Assembly: GCA_946886865.1 (NCBI GenBank)
Contig: CAMPJI010000118.1
Location: forward strand, 1 to 6,040
Length of the DNA stretch: 6,040 bases
Source: an uncultured Lysobacterales bacterium
GTDB taxonomy: Bacteria > Pseudomonadota > Gammaproteobacteria > Xanthomonadales > Xanthomonadaceae
Direction of reading: 5' to 3'
Below are positions 1 through 6,040 of the stretch, piece by piece. The notes beneath the pieces were generated by a model. The model was not told the DNA's origin. It made no database searches and saw only the letters and a program-made list of their open reading frames with translations. The stretch's first letter is position 1, and the number at the start of each line of letters is the position of its first letter. Made by a program: the position numbers and the translations under genes.

Positions 1-1316
1 CCCCGGCGCCGCGCCGCGGCGAGGCGATCCGCCTGTGCGCCGACGCGCTGCGCACCCACAAGGACGCGCTGGGTTCGCTGGTCGCGCTGGAGATGGGCAA
101 GTCCAAGCCCGAGGGCGACGGCGAGGTGCAGGAGATGATCGACATCGGCGAGTTCGCCGTCGGCCTCTCGCGCCAGCTGTACGGCCTGACCATGCACTCC
201 GAGCGCCCGGGCCACCGCATGTACGAGCAGTGGCACCCGCTGGGCATCGTCGGGATCATCTCGGCGTTCAACTTCCCGGTCGCGGTGTGGGCATGGAACG
301 CGTTCGTCGCCGGCGTGTGCGGCGACATTTGCATCTGGAAGCCCTCGCCCAAGACGCCGCTGTCGGCGATCGCCTCGATGAAGATCTGCAACGAGGCGCT
401 GCAGAAGGCCGGCTTCCCGGACATCTTCTTCCTGTTCAACGATGCCGGCACCGACCTGGCGCAGGAGTTCGTCGACGACAAGCGCGTCGCGCTGGTCAGC
501 TTCACCGGATCCACCAAGGTCGGCCGCCACGTCGGTGAGCGCGTCGCGCGTCGCATGGGCCGCTCGCTGCTGGAGCTGGGCGGCAACAACGCGATGATCG
601 TCGACAAGTCCGCCGACATGAAGCTGGCGATCCCGGCGATCGTGTTCGGCGCCGTCGGCACCGCCGGCCAGCGCTGCACCACCACGCGCCGCGTCTTCAT
701 CCACGAGGCGGTCTACGACGACGTGCTGGCCAAGCTGGTGGCCGCGTACAAGCAGGTCGAGGGCAAGATCGGCGACCCGACCGACCCGAAGAACCTGATG
801 GGCCCGCTCAACAGCGCCGATGGCGTGCAGGCCTACCTGGACGCGGTCGAGAAGGCCAAGGCCGCGGGCGGCACGGTCGAGACCGGCGGCGCGCGCGTCG
901 ACCGCAAGGGCAATTTCGTGCTGCCGACGATCGTCACCGGCCTCTCCAACGATGCCGAGGTCGTGCAGACCGAGACCTTTGCGCCGATCCTCTACGTGAT
1001 GAAGTACAGCACGCTGGACGAGGCCATCGACATGCAGAACGCCGTGCCGCAGGGCCTGTCCTCGGCCTGCTTCACCACCGACCTGCGCCAGGCCGAGGCG
1101 TTCCTGTCGGCGGCCGGCAGCGACTGCGGCATCGCCAACGTCAACATCGGCACGTCCGGTGCGGAGATCGGCGGTGCCTTCGGTGGCGAGAAGGAAACCG
1201 GCGGCGGACGCGAGTCGGGCTCGGATGCGTGGAAGGCGTACATGCGCCGCCAGACCAATACGATCAACTACTCCAACGACCTGCCGCTGGCCCAGGGCAT
1301 CAAGTTCGACCTGTAA
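1..1316 (+). CDS. amaB: ALDH7-family (antiquitin/AmaB-like) aldehyde dehydrogenase, 5' end missing
   Basis: NAD(P)+-dependent aldehyde dehydrogenase, probably oxidising L-2-aminoadipate 6-semialdehyde (in equilibrium with piperideine-6-carboxylate) to 2-aminoadipate in cytosolic lysine/pipecolate breakdown. The frame is open from the window edge (first full codon at base 3), so the true start lies upstream; 437 residues are present and about 70 are missing compared with full-length family members of about 510. Visible signatures, in order: FNFP with the active-site Asn (codon 270), the cofactor-binding KPSPKTP segment, FTGST (from 501), LELGGNN with the general-base Glu (codon 573), and [12 protein letters not shown] with the nucleophilic Cys (codon 675). 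The C-terminal [19 protein letters not shown] and [15 protein letters not shown] segments closely match human ALDH7A1 as I remember it, which is why I choose ALDH7 over other ALDH classes. The exact substrate is inferred from the family; no other lysine-pathway gene is visible. The next gene follows after 21 bases. Confidence 0.9.
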   Translation, partial: PAPRRGEAIRLCADALRTHKDALGSLVALEMGKSKPEGDGEVQEMIDIGEFAVGLSRQLYGLTMHSERPGHRMYEQWHPLGIVGIISAFNFPVAVWAWNAFVAGVCGDICIWKPSPKTPLSAIASMKICNEALQKAGFPDIFFLFNDAGTDLAQEFVDDKRVALVSFTGSTKVGRHVGERVARRMGRSLLELGGNNAMIVDKSADMKLAIPAIVFGAVGTAGQRCTTTRRVFIHEAVYDDVLAKLVAAYKQVEGKIGDPTDPKNLMGPLNSADGVQAYLDAVEKAKAAGGTVETGGARVDRKGNFVLPTIVTGLSNDAEVVQTETFAPILYVMKYSTLDEAIDMQNAVPQGLSSACFTTDLRQAEAFLSAAGSDCGIANVNIGTSGAEIGGAFGGEKETGGGRESGSDAWKAYMRRQTNTINYSNDLPLAQGIKFDL

Positions 1317-1324
1317 CCCGCCGC

Positions 1325-1328
1325 GGAG
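1325..1328 (+). promoter_or_regulatory. Shine-Dalgarno-like GGAG before the DUF4190 gene
   Basis: A GGAG tetramer lies 9 bases before the ATG at 1338, in the 21-base gap after the aldehyde dehydrogenase stop. It is the clearest ribosome-binding match in the window and supports that ATG as the start. The spacing is slightly long but acceptable. Other starts here (pyrD, murB, the transporter, PAP2) lack so clear a match. Confidence 0.45.
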
Positions 1329-1337
1329 CCCGGTGAC

Positions 1338-1622
1338 ATGAACACCCCCGTCCCACGCACCAGCACGGCCGCGGTCATCAGCCTCGTGTTCGGCATCCTG
1401 TCGTGGTTCGCGCTGCCCCTGGTGGGCGGCGTAGTGGCGGTGGTCACCGGGCACGTGGCGCGCGGGGAGATCCGCCGCGGCGCCGGCACGGTCGACGGCG
1501 ATGCGCTCGCCGTCGCCGGGCTGGTGCTGGGCTGGACCAACCTGCTGGTCGCGGTGCTGACGGTGATGGTGTTCCTGGTGTTCTTCGGCGGACTCGCCTG
1601 GCTGAGCTGGATGACGCACTGA
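1338..1622 (+). CDS. DUF4190-type small membrane protein
   Basis: A 94-residue protein of unknown function, predicted to sit in the cytoplasmic membrane. It has two hydrophobic segments, at about residues 11-38 and 57-90, joined by a short charged stretch ([10 protein letters not shown], residues 38-47). The layout matches the DUF4190 family: a first helix of the SLVFGILSW kind, a GHxAxxxIRR turn, a Gly/Asp-containing linker and a second helix opening with [10 protein letters not shown]. The sequence shows no signal peptide distinct from the first helix and no catalytic motif. The ATG start is supported by GGAG 9 bases upstream. Its stop is only 4 bases before the pyrD start, so the two are probably cotranscribed and may be translationally coupled. 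Family assignment is by pattern recognition; I infer no role beyond membrane location. Confidence 0.85.
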   Translation: MNTPVPRTSTAAVISLVFGILSWFALPLVGGVVAVVTGHVARGEIRRGAGTVDGDALAVAGLVLGWTNLLVAVLTVMVFLVFFGGLAWLSWMTH

Positions 1623-1626
1623 CCGC

Positions 1627-2688
1627 ATGTACAAGCTGGCGCGCCCGTTCCTGTTCAACTTCGATGCCGAGCGCGCCCACGGGCTGGGCCTGCGTGCGCT
1701 GGAACTCGCCTACCGAACGGGCATCAACCCGCTGGTCGGCCGGCCGCCCGAGCCCTTGCCCACCAGTGCATTCGGGCTGGACTTCCCCAACCCGGTCGGC
1801 CTGGCCGCCGGGCTGGACAAGAACGGCGAGCACATCGACGCCCTGCTGTCGCTGGGCTTCGGATTCGTCGAAGTCGGCACGGTCACGCCAAAGGCGCAGC
1901 CGGGCAACCCGAAGCCGCGCATGTTCCGGCTGCCCGAGCACCAGGCCGTCATCAACCGGCTGGGCTTCAACAACGCCGGCGTCGATGCGCTGGTGCGCAA
2001 CGTCGAGCGCGCGCGCCGCCCGGGTGGCGGCCTGCTGGGCATCAACATCGGCAAGAACAAGGACACGCCCAACGAGATCGCCGACGGCGATTACATGTAC
2101 TGCCTGGCGCGCGTGTACCCGCTGGCCGACTACATCACCGTCAACATTTCCTCACCCAATACCGCCGGCCTGCGCGAGCTGCAGGAAGAGCAACTGCTGC
2201 GCCGCCTGATCGGCACGCTGCGCGAGGAGCAGGAGCGCCTGGGCGCCAAGCACGGCAAACGCGTGCCGATGCTGGTCAAGATCGCGCCGGACCTGTCGGA
2301 CGACGACATCCAGGCCTGCGCGCGCGTGCTGGCCGAGCTCGAGGTGGACGGCGTGATCGCCACCAACACCACCGTGTCGCGCCTGCCGGTCGAAGGCGCG
2401 CGCCACGCCGAGGAGCCGGGTGGCCTTTCGGGCCGCCCGCTGATGGGCCAGTCCACCACCGTGCTGCGGATGATGCGCACGCGCCTGCCAGAGGCCATTC
2501 CGCTGGTGGGCGTGGGCGGCATCCTGTCGGGTGCCGACGCGGTCACCAAGATGGCCGCGGGTGCGAACCTGGTACAGCTGTACACCGGCCTGGTGTATCG
2601 CGGGCCGGAGCTGGTGCACGAGTGCGTGGAGGCCATCCGCCGCCGCAAGTTCGCCCCCAGCCGCGGCAACATGCCGCCGACGGTCTGA
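1627..2688 (+). CDS. pyrD: Dihydroorotate dehydrogenase (quinone), class 2
   Basis: FMN enzyme that oxidises dihydroorotate to orotate, the fourth step of pyrimidine synthesis, passing electrons to membrane quinone. The N-terminal helical region (about residues 1-40, [18 protein letters not shown]) is the membrane/quinone tunnel domain that marks class 2; the rest is a TIM barrel. Motifs, in order: AAGLDKNGE (60-68), [16 protein letters not shown] (83-98), NRLGFNN (110-116), NIGKNKDTP (140-148), NISSPNT (173-179) with the catalytic-base Ser at 176 (E. coli Ser175), VKIAPDLS (217-224), ATNTT (245-249), GGLSGRPL (265-272), GVGGI (295-299) and YTG (319-321). At 353 residues it is slightly longer than E. 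coli PyrD (336), with a basic, Pro-containing C-terminal tail after about residue 337. It starts 4 bases after the DUF4190 stop without a strong Shine-Dalgarno, suggesting coupling. All expected active-site residues are present. Confidence 0.97.
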   Translation: MYKLARPFLFNFDAERAHGLGLRALELAYRTGINPLVGRPPEPLPTSAFGLDFPNPVGLAAGLDKNGEHIDALLSLGFGFVEVGTVTPKAQPGNPKPRMFRLPEHQAVINRLGFNNAGVDALVRNVERARRPGGGLLGINIGKNKDTPNEIADGDYMYCLARVYPLADYITVNISSPNTAGLRELQEEQLLRRLIGTLREEQERLGAKHGKRVPMLVKIAPDLSDDDIQACARVLAELEVDGVIATNTTVSRLPVEGARHAEEPGGLSGRPLMGQSTTVLRMMRTRLPEAIPLVGVGGILSGADAVTKMAAGANLVQLYTGLVYRGPELVHECVEAIRRRKFAPSRGNMPPTV

Positions 2689-2727
2689 GCAGCCGCGCGT
2701 GACCCGACTGCACCGGACCCACGCCGC

Positions 2728-3807
2728 ATGAGCGACGCCGTCCGCATCGTCCGCGATGCCCCGCTGACCCACCGCAACACCTTCGGCGTGCCTGCGCGCG
2801 CGTCGCTGCTGGCCGAAGTGGCCGACTCGCGCGTGCTGCCGGACGTGCTGGCCGCCGACGGCTTCGCCGGCACCACGCCGCTGCTGGTCGGCGGTGGCAG
2901 CAACCTGCTGTTCGCCGGCGACCCGGACGTGCCGGTGCTCGTGCTGACCGGCGATACGGTTTCGGTGGTGTCCGACGATGGCACCGACGTCGTGCTGCGG
3001 GCCGAAGCCGGTGCGAACTGGCATGGCTTCGTGATGGAGACGTTGACGCGCGGGCTCGGCGGCATCGAGAACCTGGCGCTCATCCCCGGCACGGTCGGTG
3101 CCGCGCCGATCCAGAACATCGGCGCGTACGGCGTGGAAGTGTGCGAGCGCATCCACGCCGTCGAAGCGTACGAACCGGCAATCGGCGCGTGGCACCGCCT
3201 GCCCGCGGAGGATTGCGGCTTCGGCTACCGCGACAGCCTGTTCAAGCGCCAACCCGACCGCTTCATCGTCACGGCGGTGGAGTTCCTCCTGTCGCGGCAG
3301 GCGCAGGTGCGGGTCGACTACGCAGGACTGGGTGATGCCCTCGCCGCCGCGGGCCTCGCCGCGCCGACCCCGTGGCAGGTGGCCGACGCCGTCACCGCGA
3401 TCCGCCGCAGCAAGCTGCCCGACCCCGCCGTGCTGGGCAACGCCGGCAGCTTCTTCAAGAACCCCATCGTGCCGGCCGCGCAGGCCGAGGCGTTGCGCGA
3501 GGCGCACCCGCGGCTGCCTGTGTTCCCGGTGGCGCCCTTCCCCGCCGACGCGCTCGCTCACGGCGAATCGCCGCACGGCCCGCGCAGCAAGCTGTCGGCG
3601 GCCTGGCTGATCGATGCCTGCGGCTGGAAGGGGCACCGCCGCGGCGATGCGGGCGTGGCGGCCTCGCACGCGCTTGTTCTGGTGAACCATGATGCTGCCA
3701 CCGGCGCGGAGTTGCTGGGCCTTGCGCGCGACATCGCCGCCTCGGTGCAGGACCGGTTCGGCGTGGCGCTGGAACCGGAGCCGCGGGTCGTCGGCGCACG
3801 CTGGTGA
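2728..3807 (+). CDS. murB: UDP-N-acetylenolpyruvoylglucosamine reductase
   Basis: Cytosolic FAD enzyme that uses NADPH to reduce UDP-GlcNAc-enolpyruvate to UDP-MurNAc, the second committed step of peptidoglycan precursor synthesis. Visible signatures: NTFG (17-20), the FAD-phosphate loop GGGSNLL (55-61), ENLALIPGTVGAAPIQNIGAYG (114-135, second FAD segment), GYRDSLFK (166-173) with active-site Arg168, and GNAGSFFKNP (237-246) with the proton-donor Ser241 (E. coli Ser229). KLSAAWLIDACGWKG follows at 288-302, and LEPEPR near the end carries the catalytic Glu, most likely Glu351 (E. coli Glu325). The tyrosine-containing YRDS loop makes it type I, as in E. coli. At 359 residues it exceeds E. coli's 342, mainly through an extra Pro-rich loop at about 267-284 and about 8 extra N-terminal residues, while the C-terminal tail is shorter. 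It begins 39 bases after pyrD; no good Shine-Dalgarno is seen, but NTFG sits where expected for the ATG at 2728. Confidence 0.97.
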   Translation: MSDAVRIVRDAPLTHRNTFGVPARASLLAEVADSRVLPDVLAADGFAGTTPLLVGGGSNLLFAGDPDVPVLVLTGDTVSVVSDDGTDVVLRAEAGANWHGFVMETLTRGLGGIENLALIPGTVGAAPIQNIGAYGVEVCERIHAVEAYEPAIGAWHRLPAEDCGFGYRDSLFKRQPDRFIVTAVEFLLSRQAQVRVDYAGLGDALAAAGLAAPTPWQVADAVTAIRRSKLPDPAVLGNAGSFFKNPIVPAAQAEALREAHPRLPVFPVAPFPADALAHGESPHGPRSKLSAAWLIDACGWKGHRRGDAGVAASHALVLVNHDAATGAELLGLARDIAASVQDRFGVALEPEPRVVGARW

Positions 3808-3832
3808 GTCTGATATCGCCGCGCCCGTGCCC

Positions 3833-4732
3833 ATGACCGTCCACACCCGCGCCGCGCTGCTGATGCTGGGCAGCACCGCGTTCTTCGCCTTCATGGTGAT
3901 CGCGATCCGGTTGGCGTCGGAGACGCTGCACACGTTCGAGATCGCGTTCTTCCGCAACTTCTTCGGCCTGGTCGCGGCGCTGCCGCTGCTGCTGCACCAC
4001 GGCCCGGGCCTGCTGCGCACGCAGCAACTGCCGCGCTACTTCATCCGCTGCCTGATCGGCGTGGTGTCGATGTTCTGCGGCTTCTGGGCCATCGGCCACC
4101 TGCCGCTGGCGCAGGCCGTTTCGCTGTCGTACTCGACGCCACTGTTCGTGACGATTGCCGCCGTCATCTGGCTGGGCGAGCAGGTGCGCATGCGCCGCTG
4201 GGCGGCGGTCATCGTGGGTTTCATCGGCGTGCTGGTGATCGTGCGGCCGGGCACCGCGGGCTTCACCATGGGCAGCCTGGTGGCGGTATCGGCCGCGGTG
4301 CTCAGCGGCATCGTCGCCATCCAGATCAAGCAGCTCTCGCGCACCGAGCCGGCCGACCGCATCGTCATCCTGACCACGCTGTTCTGGGTGCCGATGTCGC
4401 TGCTGCCGGCCGTGGCCGTCTGGGAGTGGCCACAGGGCATCACCTGGTTGTGGGTGGTTGCCGCCGGCGTGCTGGGCACGGGCGGGCATATGCTGTGGAC
4501 GCGTGCGCTCAAGCTGGGCGATGTCTCGGCCCTGACGCCCATCAGCTTCATGCAGTTGCCGATCGTGGCGACCCTCGGCTTCGTCCTGTTCGGCGAGGCC
4601 GTGGACCGCTGGACCGTGACCGGCGCCGGCATCATCTTCGCCGCCAACGCCTATATCGCCCATCGCGAAGCGCAGCTGGCGCGCCGGGCCGCCACGCAGG
4701 CGCCGGTCGAGGCCGCCAAGCCGGGCGAGTAG
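3833..4732 (+). CDS. EamA/DMT-superfamily transporter
   Basis: A 299-residue inner-membrane protein of the drug/metabolite transporter superfamily, built from two EamA repeats (about residues 7-135 and 145-280) with ten predicted helices. Helices are near 7-27, 34-54, 69-88, 94-114, 121-140, 146-165, 177-197, 205-225, 234-256 and 260-280. Diagnostic features are the pseudo-repeat and the loop after helix 4 (WLGEQVRMRRWAAVIVGFIGVLVIVRP, shown here as two parts: WLGEQVRMRR then the helix-5 start), with its counterpart LFGEAVDRWTVTGAGIIFA in the second half. The C-terminal tail is charged and cytosolic. EamA proteins export or import metabolites, amino acids or drugs; the substrate cannot be read from the sequence. 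I start at ATG 3833; an in-frame GTG at 3827 is an alternative. The open frame extends back into murB, but those residues are not membrane-like and are murB read in another frame. The gene lies 25 bases after murB and its stop is 6 bases from that of the opposing phosphatase gene. Confidence 0.9.
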   Translation: MTVHTRAALLMLGSTAFFAFMVIAIRLASETLHTFEIAFFRNFFGLVAALPLLLHHGPGLLRTQQLPRYFIRCLIGVVSMFCGFWAIGHLPLAQAVSLSYSTPLFVTIAAVIWLGEQVRMRRWAAVIVGFIGVLVIVRPGTAGFTMGSLVAVSAAVLSGIVAIQIKQLSRTEPADRIVILTTLFWVPMSLLPAVAVWEWPQGITWLWVVAAGVLGTGGHMLWTRALKLGDVSALTPISFMQLPIVATLGFVLFGEAVDRWTVTGAGIIFAANAYIAHREAQLARRAATQAPVEAAKPGE

Positions 4733-4738
4733 CGCCGG
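4733..4738. other. Convergent 3'-3' junction without a visible terminator
   Basis: Six bases separate the stop codon of the plus-strand transporter gene from that of the minus-strand phosphatase gene. I looked for a GC stem followed by a T run on either strand in the surrounding 60 bases and found none, only a weak CCGG...CCGG pairing at about 4721-4738 with no T tract. Any terminator must lie inside the opposing coding sequence or be Rho-dependent. Confidence 0.6.
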
Positions 4739-5536
4739 TTACACGTCCTCGGGGTCATCCACCGACGCGTCGGGCCGCTCCCACGGGTGCCGGCGGTGAT
4801 GGAACACCATGAGGAACGCCGCCACCGTCCATGCCCAGGCCGCGGTCCAGCCGGCGAGGATGTCCGACGGGAAGTGGACGCCGAGGTACACGCGCGACGC
4901 GCCGACCAGTACCGCGAAAGCGCCGGCGACCGCGAGCACCGGCCAGCGCCAGCGCGTTCGCCACATCAGCAGGATGGCCACCGCCGCCAGCGTCATCGAC
5001 CCCATCGCGTGGCCGGACGGGAAGCTGTAGGTGTCTTCCGGCAACAGCGACATCCAGAGGTCAGGGCGCTCGCGTGCGTACAGCTGCTTGGTCGCCATGT
5101 TCAGCAGGGCCGAGCCGCCCAGCGCCACGCCGGCAAACAGGCCCTCGCGCATCCGCCCTTTCCACGCCAGCGCCAGCACCAGCACCACGTCGAACGGCAC
5201 CACGAACCACTCGTAGCCCAGGTGCGTGACGACCGAGAAGAAGCGGTCGGCGTCGGGCGAGGCCATCGCCCGGGCCCAGTGCAGCAGCGGCGCATCGAAG
5301 GCGAAGGAATCGCCATCCTCGACCTCGTCGGCCAGTTCCGCGAAGCCCCACAGCGGCAGCAGCAGCGCGACGAATACCAGCAGCAGCCTGCGCCAGTAGC
5401 GGCGCAGGAAATTCAGGCCGAACCGGCCTTCGACCAGGAACGTCCAGAGCTTGAGGTGGAAGGCGCTGCGGACCGGCCCTTCGTGGCCGCGGTCAGCCGG
5501 TGCCCCGGGCGGCGTACTTTCGTTCGACATAGTCAT
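4739..5536 (-). CDS. PAP2-family membrane phosphatase
   Basis: Integral membrane phosphatase of the type 2 phosphatidic acid phosphatase family, which hydrolyses lipid phosphates or pyrophosphates such as phosphatidate, PG-phosphate or undecaprenyl pyrophosphate at the outer face of the cytoplasmic membrane. All three catalytic motifs are intact: KX6RP (Lys150, Arg157, Pro158), PSGH (173-176, His176) and SRX5HX3D (Ser214, Arg215, His221 nucleophile, Asp225). Helices are predicted near 50-68, 109-125, 131-148, 178-192, 197-213 and 226-246. The N-terminus of about 45 residues is hydrophilic then basic, and the C-terminus ends in an acidic tail. The product is 265 residues, or 263 if the second in-frame ATG (codon 5530-5528) is used; neither start has a clear Shine-Dalgarno. 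Either start overlaps the end of ispG (44 or 38 bases), implying cotranscription. The lipid substrate is not determinable; undecaprenyl pyrophosphate is attractive given ispG next door, but is inference. Confidence 0.92.
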   Translation of the reverse strand: MTMSNESTPPGAPADRGHEGPVRSAFHLKLWTFLVEGRFGLNFLRRYWRRLLLVFVALLLPLWGFAELADEVEDGDSFAFDAPLLHWARAMASPDADRFFSVVTHLGYEWFVVPFDVVLVLALAWKGRMREGLFAGVALGGSALLNMATKQLYARERPDLWMSLLPEDTYSFPSGHAMGSMTLAAVAILLMWRTRWRWPVLAVAGAFAVLVGASRVYLGVHFPSDILAGWTAAWAWTVAAFLMVFHHRRHPWERPDASVDDPEDV

Positions 5537-6040
5537 CGATCAGCGCAACGAATTCGCTGGCGATGTTCTCACCCCGCAGGGTGACGGTCTTTTCACCGTC
5601 CTCGAACACCGGTGCCGACGGCGCCTCGCCCGTGCCCGGCAGCGAGATGCCGATATTGGCGTGGCGCGATTCGCCCGGGCCGTTGACCACGCAGCCCATC
5701 ACCGCGAGCGTCAGGTTCTCCGCACCGGGATGGCTGACCTTCCACTCAGGCATCTTCGCGCGCACGTGGGACTGCACCCGCTGCGCGAGCTCCTGGAAGA
5801 ACGTGCTGGTGGTGCGCCCGCAGCCAGGGCAGGCCGTCACCATCGGCGTGAACGCGCGCAGGCCCATGGTCTGCAGCAGCTCCTGCGCGACGATGACCTC
5901 GTGCGTGCGCGACTGGCCGGGTTCGGGCGTCAGCGAAATGCGGATCGTGTCGCCGATGCCTTCCTGCAGCAGCACGCCCAGCGCGGCGCTGGAGGCGACG
6001 ATGCCCTTGCTGCCGATGCCGGCCTCGGTCAGGCCCAGGT
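5493..6040 (-). CDS. ispG: 4-hydroxy-3-methylbut-2-en-1-yl diphosphate synthase, C-terminal part
   Basis: Cytosolic [4Fe-4S] enzyme of the MEP isoprenoid pathway (also called gcpE) that converts 2-C-methylerythritol 2,4-cyclodiphosphate to HMBPP. The frame is open to the window edge, so only the last 181 residues are present; the N-terminal TIM barrel lies outside. The fragment opens with [12 protein letters not shown] and [16 protein letters not shown], the end of the barrel. The iron-sulfur domain follows, with the cluster cysteines in ACPGCGR (codons 5829-5831 and 5820-5822) and [10 protein letters not shown] (Cys codon 5691-5693, ligand Glu codon 5670-5672). All four cluster ligands are therefore present. 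The spacing from the second to the third Cys is 43 residues against 32 in E. coli, and the C-terminus carries [11 protein letters not shown] and [13 protein letters not shown] segments that I associate with the longer form of the enzyme. Its last 38-44 bases overlap the start of the PAP2 gene. Confidence 0.96.
   Translation of the reverse strand, partial: LGLTEAGIGSKGIVASSAALGVLLQEGIGDTIRISLTPEPGQSRTHEVIVAQELLQTMGLRAFTPMVTACPGCGRTTSTFFQELAQRVQSHVRAKMPEWKVSHPGAENLTLAVMGCVVNGPGESRHANIGISLPGTGEAPSAPVFEDGEKTVTLRGENIASEFVALIDDYVERKYAARGTG

Noticed and set aside
2689..2727. Possible promoter or short peptide gene between pyrD and murB
   Set aside because: The 39-base gap has no recognisable -10/-35 pair. 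A GTG at 2699 opens only a nine-codon frame that stops at the murB start and has no supporting features.
3689..3832. Upstream extension of the transporter frame to an ATG at 3689, inside murB
   Set aside because: The added 48 residues are Arg/Ser/Trp-rich and are murB's end read out of frame. EamA proteins normally begin just before helix 1, as with the ATG at 3833.
2152..4020. Very long open frame on the minus strand (622 codons) opposite pyrD, murB and the transporter gene
   Set aside because: Its translation is rich in Arg, His, Gln, Ala and Gly with no recognisable domain, and it lies opposite genes with intact catalytic motifs. High GC makes stop codons rare in the antisense frames.
3455..4663. 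402-codon minus-strand open frame opposite murB and the transporter
   Set aside because: Low-complexity His/Arg/Gln/Asp-rich translation typical of an antisense GC-rich frame; both plus-strand genes it covers are clear.
4721..4738. Possible terminator hairpin with CCGG arms at the convergent junction
   Set aside because: Only four base pairs with a long loop and no T tract on either strand; this is expected by chance at such GC content.
4787..5584. 265-codon plus-strand open frame opposite the PAP2 gene
   Set aside because: The opposite strand encodes all three PAP2 catalytic motifs and clear helices; this frame is Arg/Gln/His-rich and matches no family.

Overview
This is a GC-rich window from a bacterial chromosome, packed with ordinary housekeeping genes. 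The protein set points to a gammaproteobacterium, most likely of the Xanthomonadaceae/Lysobacteraceae (Lysobacter, Luteimonas or Stenotrophomonas type). The grounds are a class 2 quinone-dependent PyrD, an E. coli-type (type I) MurB, an antiquitin-like ALDH7, and strong GC bias at third codon positions. That placement is inference from protein character and was not checked by a search.

Plus strand, bases 1 to 4732, holds five genes in a row with gaps of 4 to 39 bases. They are the 3' part of an ALDH7-family aldehyde dehydrogenase (lysine/pipecolate catabolism), a 94-residue DUF4190 membrane protein, pyrD (pyrimidine synthesis), murB (peptidoglycan precursor synthesis) and a ten-helix EamA/DMT transporter. 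I see no terminator between them, so they could form one transcription unit, or several with promoters hidden in upstream coding sequence.

Minus strand, bases 6040 down to 4739, holds the 3' part of ispG (MEP isoprenoid pathway), overlapped at its end by a PAP2-family membrane phosphatase. The two strands converge with only 6 bases between the stop codons of the transporter and the phosphatase.

A cell-envelope theme is possible: ispG feeds synthesis of polyprenyl carriers, PAP2 enzymes often dephosphorylate such carriers, and MurB makes the UDP-MurNAc that goes onto them. The functional link is inference. There are no RNA genes, mobile elements, CRISPR arrays or long non-coding stretches, and nothing resembles a new defence or mobile system. 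The points worth checking are small: an extra loop in MurB, a long-form IspG iron-sulfur region, the ispG/PAP2 overlap, the tight DUF4190-pyrD junction and the terminator-less convergent junction.
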